Shown here in pieces: positions 6,601-8,991 of a stretch of DNA of 8,991 nucleotides (positions are counted from its first letter, which is position 1; every line of letters begins with the position of its first letter). The translations under genes and the position numbers were made by a program. This stretch comes from Desulfobacterales bacterium (lineage in GTDB: Bacteria; Desulfobacterota; Desulfobacteria; Desulfobacterales; RPRI01): the NCBI GenBank assembly GCA_020052975.1, contig JAGVOC010000167.1, positions 1-8,991 of the forward strand. Reading direction: 5' to 3'. The notes beneath the pieces are model-generated. The model saw only the letters and a program-made list of their open reading frames with translations, did no database searches and was not told where the DNA came from.

Positions 6601-7934
6601 GAAGACAAAATTATGACTTTAAAGACCCAGAGTATCTTGAAGTTAAATCAAGAATGTGGTGGAGAATTTATAGTCTGGGATACTCTCTCGACAAATTTGG
6701 GGAAATTGATAAGGACATTGCGAGAGATAGATATAGATTTGGGCGTGCAGAGAATGGGGGTAAAATCGACAGATATGGAAAAAAATACTGTTGGATAGCA
6801 TATTACGAAATTGCGGGATTTCGCCACGACAAAGGGTTGCTTAAGAGCGAATGGGAATCCGAAGATGGCAAGAGATTCACTATGGATATAGACCCAAGCT
6901 TTCCTGCCGAAATCCAGAATGTCGAAATTATAAAAACTAATTTCTTGAAGAGTCGATTAAAAAGCTTGCCAAAGTGGATTACGGGGGGGCCGACTCCGGA
7001 CATAGCGCCATTCACCGTACTTGAAACAATACAAAACGAACCCGGTCCTTGGGTACTCATAGACGGTTTTATCGAACAAGAGGATTTGGATTCCAAAAGA
7101 GATATCTTCATTTTTCCTCGTGGTTTACTGGTGAAAAAGGGAGAGGTATCCGAAATTATTCGGCGCCTCAGGAAACAAGACTTAGGTGGAAGGTGGCTAC
7201 CTGAAATTCCTGAGCATTATTACATAGTTGCCGGTGAAGTACCTTGGTGCGAAACTTTTCCTTATAACGGGATAACTGAAATATCTTTTATTGTGGGGAC
7301 TAAAAAAAAGCGTGTTCCTGATAAAAAAACAGAGTTTCTCAAAAACGGAATAAATCTAACGGCAGATGAATTAAGAAAATTATTTGAAATTATGGATGAA
7401 TATCGGAACAAAAAAATCACGGAAGAAGATATTAATAAGTTCATTAGTGAAAACAATATTCAGATAAGAAACATTAAGTTTTTCAGAACGGAGACCGTCC
7501 GGAAAACAAAGGAGTGCGAAATTCTATTACCAGTCGCCACATTAAACATGTCAGAGTCTGCAAGTGCGGCAAACCCTGGAGGCCATGTTTATGTCCTTTC
7601 AAAAGAATTATGTAAAAGTTTGAATTTGACTGCCAGACCACAAACCTATGATTTTTACGACGAGACGAATCGGAGGGCATCAATCACACTCAGGTGGGGT
7701 GAAGACTGGCATAGTTTTCATAAGCTTATATATTTAAGAAAAGATTTATTGGATACATTTTTGCACGAGAAAGGACTTCATTTAATATGGGGCATATGGG
7801 GTGAACGAAGGTATAAATCGAGACATAATTACGGACTTCAAGAATTTGCCAAAGGTCATGAGGGCTATAAAGTCTTCCAAGATGTATTGAGTTACCAGGA
7901 GATCAAGAGGAAGTTATTGAAGAAAAAAAGTTGA
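3630..7934 (+). CDS. Avs-like STAND NTPase with N-terminal Mrr-like nuclease domain (1434 aa)
   Basis: This is a very large signalling NTPase, probably an anti-phage sensor-effector. Residues 1-140 look like an Mrr-type PD-(D/E)XK domain: FENLCRALIRLHFG (20-33), LKNQPGVEF (41-49) and GWQCKLH (68-74), where E48 and Q70-x-K72 fit the E/QxK active site. The STAND core follows. It has a Walker A (ADAGGGKTQ, 328-336, with Ala in place of the usual first Gly), a Walker B of STAND type (LPIIIDGLNEAE, 400-411), an arginine after a strand (VLVVCTLR, 433-440), and QHPLNLRIFCE (510-520), a winged-helix-type HPL motif. Residues about 550-930 are helical. A C-terminal block contains DRYGKKYCWIAYYE (1047-1060), reminiscent of Avs-type proteins. 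By analogy with Avs proteins, the C-terminus senses a phage protein and the N-terminus cuts DNA. Start ATG 3630 follows GGAAGGGG. The final third is AT-rich. Confidence 0.85.
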   Translation: MPALDWVEFNSLPGSKSQNFENLCRALIRLHFGRYGKFAALKNQPGVEFHLKLMENCQALGDSTRWFGWQCKLHQLTASEDLSAASRTDIKASLDKAEKYLPDLTDLVLWTPYTLSKGDQTWFQSLSTKVTLHQWTKEEIDTYLNGPGLMLRSTYFGDLVVTPEDLDRRHREAIQPIKERWLEQVHQSVDAERAIRRMLGEPSSWAQMIVVGQRLKNTADLMSNPNDFPPQLEATIAPFGAACSAFADTLLHFHEILAEGDLEVIQQKLSERKSLIDVQVRATPRRLRAWNLPIALDATNALDDMRIAQNLLDETEEFLSVGLVAILADAGGGKTQMAAQLTAKQDTRPAGVLLYGRDLHKSQTLDDLARHFSINGNPLTSMERLLSALDAAGKRSRCRLPIIIDGLNEAENPKDWKAPLSTLSETIKGYPNVLVVCTLRTGEHRRDDQMRTGQSQTNARESFAVMALPSDIRKIESEGFGGDVHNAIKKYFNYFKINPGDAELPVEFLQHPLNLRIFCEVTNPKKESEVKVDYFPASLSPLFEKYVANVCERIAQMPNLNHPYTSPEVEAAIYRLGLALWNAKTRELKETDYKVALSDTAIQWDKWDSNIVNLLAQEGIIFRNPGSEPGQYTITPVYDALGGYIIANALLTKFRDDIKFDWLKKPEVIAAFGGGNSHLLAADIFRALVTLTPRRMHGNQLWKEAPDQFRNAALTFAIGLEAAYLDKDTVAELFKLLKENHKERPRLFSRLQELRAAPNHPLNLDFLDTALRTMAVAERDLSWTEWVRGNRNERFNDILAVELKWKGDLLARTPSDRLRAKWVMWLLTSTDHELRDVATRAIYWFGRGDPVALFNLTLEALAVNDCYVTERLIAASYGVAMASRHDEGFLTNLLPKYARSLFDNLFAKNAKFSTTHILIRDYAKHTIDIALLNNIDLLNLKERKRITRPFKEGDIKGWGKAEDRNKDEYRDGNYPFGFDFNNYTIGRLIPRRQNYDFKDPEYLEVKSRMWWRIYSLGYSLDKFGEIDKDIARDRYRFGRAENGGKIDRYGKKYCWIAYYEIAGFRHDKGLLKSEWESEDGKRFTMDIDPSFPAEIQNVEIIKTNFLKSRLKSLPKWITGGPTPDIAPFTVLETIQNEPGPWVLIDGFIEQEDLDSKRDIFIFPRGLLVKKGEVSEIIRRLRKQDLGGRWLPEIPEHYYIVAGEVPWCETFPYNGITEISFIVGTKKKRVPDKKTEFLKNGINLTADELRKLFEIMDEYRNKKITEEDINKFISENNIQIRNIKFFRTETVRKTKECEILLPVATLNMSESASAANPGGHVYVLSKELCKSLNLTARPQTYDFYDETNRRASITLRWGEDWHSFHKLIYLRKDLLDTFLHEKGLHLIWGIWGERRYKSRHNYGLQEFAKGHEGYKVFQDVLSYQEIKRKLLKKKS

Positions 7935-7955
7935 GGGACCCCAATGCCTTTTTTT
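7923..7955. terminator. Candidate bidirectional terminator at the cassette 3' end
   Basis: AAAAAAAG (7923-7930) pairs perfectly with CTTTTTTT (7948-7955). Between them, TTG-GGG and CCC-CAA can pair in part. The A tract, short hairpin and T tract could stop transcription from both the cassette and the convergent uup gene. The left arm overlaps the last codons of the STAND gene. The GC core is short, so strength is uncertain. Confidence 0.4.
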
Positions 7956-7996
7956 ATAATTTGAACGGCGGACATAGTGCACCACCTATCATTGCT

Positions 7997-8033
7997 TCTG
8001 ATGATTTTCTGTTGCACACCACAGAACATCAGA
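7997..8033. repeat. 37-base bulged hairpin in the intergenic spacer
   Basis: TCTGATG (7997-8003) pairs with CATCAGA (8027-8033), and TTCTGT (8007-8012) pairs with ACAGAA (8021-8026). The stem has 13 base pairs with a 3-base bulge on one side and an 8-base loop. No T run follows on either strand, so it is not an ordinary terminator. Its function is not apparent. Confidence 0.55.
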
Positions 8034-8109
8034 TAGTTCGCACTCTCAAGAGTTCTGTGAGAAGCAGGCAGTTGTTGGGGAGAGCCCTTGAAGCTTGCTC
8101 AACCAAACC

Positions 8110-8193
8110 CCGGTTCCTTAATGTCTATGATCAAGGGCAGACCCCCCATGGACCGGTTCCTTAATGTCTATGATCAAAAGCAGACTCCATGGA
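8110..8193. repeat. Two tandem copies of a 41-43 base unit
   Basis: Copy 1 (8110-8152, 43 bases) and copy 2 (8153-8193, 41 bases) both begin CCGGTTCCTTAATGTCTATG and end CATGGA, with a few changes and a 2-base length difference near the end. On the plus strand each can read RFLNVYDQ, but the two copies fall in different frames, so a coding repeat is unlikely. Copy 2 ends in the 12-base palindrome ACTCCATGGAGT (8184-8195). The array lies 17 bases past the uup stop, at the cassette/core junction. Confidence 0.85.
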
Positions 8194-8210
8194 GTTCATC
8201 CGGATATTTC

Positions 8211-8991
8211 TCACTCCCGCCCTTTCGGAATAGATTCCAGCAGCTCCCAGCGCTCATATGCCGCAGGGATCTTTTTATCGAGTTCCGCCATCCTTGCCGT
8301 AACTGCGGGGATACTGCTTCCGTCCTTCCGGTAGAAATCAGGGTCCGCAAGTGTCTCATAAAGGCCAGCCCGCTCTGCTTCCATGGACTCGATGAGCGCA
8401 GGCAGCGCTTCGATTTCCTTTTTTTCCCTGAATGTCAGGGTGCGCAGACGCTCCTGCTGAGGCCGGGATTTTCCGGGCTTCTCCTTCTTTTTTGTCTTCT
8501 CTGTCTCTCCCGGGGAGGAGAGCCTGCGCTGTCGCAGCCAATCGTCATAGCCTCCCACATATTCTGCGAGCCTTCCCTCGCCTTCAAACACTATCGTGCT
8601 GGTGACGATGTTATTCAGAAACTCCCTGTCGTGGCTCACCAGGAGAACGGTGCCCTGGTATTCCATCAGCATCTCTTCCAGGAGCTCCAGGGTATCGGCA
8701 TCTAAATCGTTCGTCGGTTCGTCCAGTACCAGCACATTCGAAGGCTTTGTAAAGAGCTTCGCCAAAAGCGCGCGGTTTCTCTCTCCGCCGGAAAGGACCT
8801 TTACCGGCGACCGCGATCTTTCAGGAGAAAACAGAAAATCCTCAAGGTAGCCGATTATATGCCTCGTCTTTCCGTTGACCGTCACGCTGTCGTATCCGTC
8901 TCCAACGTTGTCCCTGAGCGATTCTTCGTCGTCCAGCTGCGCGCGGTGCTGGTCGAAATAGGCGACTTCGAAGCGGGTACCCATGCGCACA
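8211..8991 (-). CDS. uup: ABC-F ATPase Uup, C-terminal part (5' end beyond window)
   Basis: This is a soluble ABC-F family ATPase that works on ribosomes or DNA intermediates; Uup in E. coli affects transposon excision and ribosome function. About 260 residues are present, opening inside the second nucleotide-binding domain (RMGTRFEVAYFDQHR, with the Q-rich FDQ typical of Uup). Next come the signature LSGGERNRALLAKL, Walker B VLVLDEPTNDLD and the H-loop LVSHDREFLNN. EYVGGYDDWLRQR then marks the end of the ATPase domain. A Lys/Glu-rich linker leads to the Uup C-terminal coiled-coil (EKKEIEALPALIESMEAERAGLYETLADPDFY, and AELDKKIPAAYERWELLESI). The stop codon is at 8211-8213. The first Walker A and the whole first ATPase domain lie beyond the right edge. 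It converges on the cassette and looks like a core chromosomal gene. Confidence 0.93.
   Translation of the reverse strand, partial: VRMGTRFEVAYFDQHRAQLDDEESLRDNVGDGYDSVTVNGKTRHIIGYLEDFLFSPERSRSPVKVLSGGERNRALLAKLFTKPSNVLVLDEPTNDLDADTLELLEEMLMEYQGTVLLVSHDREFLNNIVTSTIVFEGEGRLAEYVGGYDDWLRQRRLSSPGETEKTKKKEKPGKSRPQQERLRTLTFREKKEIEALPALIESMEAERAGLYETLADPDFYRKDGSSIPAVTARMAELDKKIPAAYERWELLESIPKGRE

Noticed and set aside
7931..8164. 77-codon frame after the STAND gene
   Set aside because: It needs a TTG start overlapping the stop codon, runs through hairpin and repeat DNA, and has no recognisable domain.
8110..8193. CRISPR array or coding repeat (RFLNVYDQ)
   Set aside because: There are only two directly adjacent copies with no spacers, and the 43-base shift puts the two copies in different reading frames.
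8088..8705. Plus-strand 205-codon frame opposite uup
   Set aside because: It is the antisense shadow of the well-conserved uup gene, and its start lies in the tandem repeat.

Overview
The window looks like chromosomal DNA of a Gram-negative bacterium. It encodes an outer-membrane beta-barrel with a signal peptide, an ammonium transporter behind a small NifA/Fis-type DNA-binding protein, and an Uup ATPase. The style of these genes suggests Desulfobacterota (Geobacter/Desulfuromonas-like) or Nitrospirota, but this is only an impression from protein flavour and no taxonomic marker is present.

Left block (1-1403, minus strand): a nitrogen-related operon, read right to left. It holds a 58-residue stand-alone Fis/NifA-type helix-turn-helix protein, a TorF/Gcw_chp-like putative porin, and the first 128 residues of an Amt ammonium transporter that runs off the left edge. 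A degenerate sigma-54 (-24/-12) element lies just upstream of the first gene. A cluster of TACAA/TTGTA inverted repeats sits about 75-115 bases upstream of the inferred start, where an enhancer site would be expected.

Control region and regulator (1404-2165): this divergent intergenic region leads on the plus strand into a 124-residue XRE-family repressor/antitoxin-like gene. That gene has a near-consensus sigma-70 promoter, a 19-base palindromic operator over its -10 box and a perfect Shine-Dalgarno. No toxin partner is visible. A fold-back ending in a T run follows it.

Central cassette (about 2259-7955, plus strand): three tightly packed genes, with gaps of 12 and 2 bases, behind one putative promoter whose -10 box is covered by a perfect 6-1-6 palindrome. 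They encode a short radical SAM enzyme without a Cys-rich SPASM tail, a 131-residue small protein (probably DUF6375-like), and a 1434-residue protein. The last has an N-terminal Mrr-like PD-(D/E)XK nuclease-type domain, a STAND-type P-loop NTPase centre and a long C-terminal sensor-like region, which is the layout of Avs-type anti-phage proteins. My reading is a candidate three-gene defence system in which a radical SAM enzyme and a small partner accompany an Avs-like STAND nuclease. The role of the first two proteins is unknown.

Right edge (7935-8991): an intergenic spacer with an A-tract/hairpin/T-tract candidate bidirectional terminator, a 13-bp bulged hairpin and two tandem copies of a 41-43 base unit. 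Then comes the convergent C-terminal part of uup, a housekeeping ABC-F ATPase, truncated by the window edge. The cassette is visibly more AT-rich than uup, most strongly in the last third of the large gene, consistent with horizontal acquisition between two core loci.
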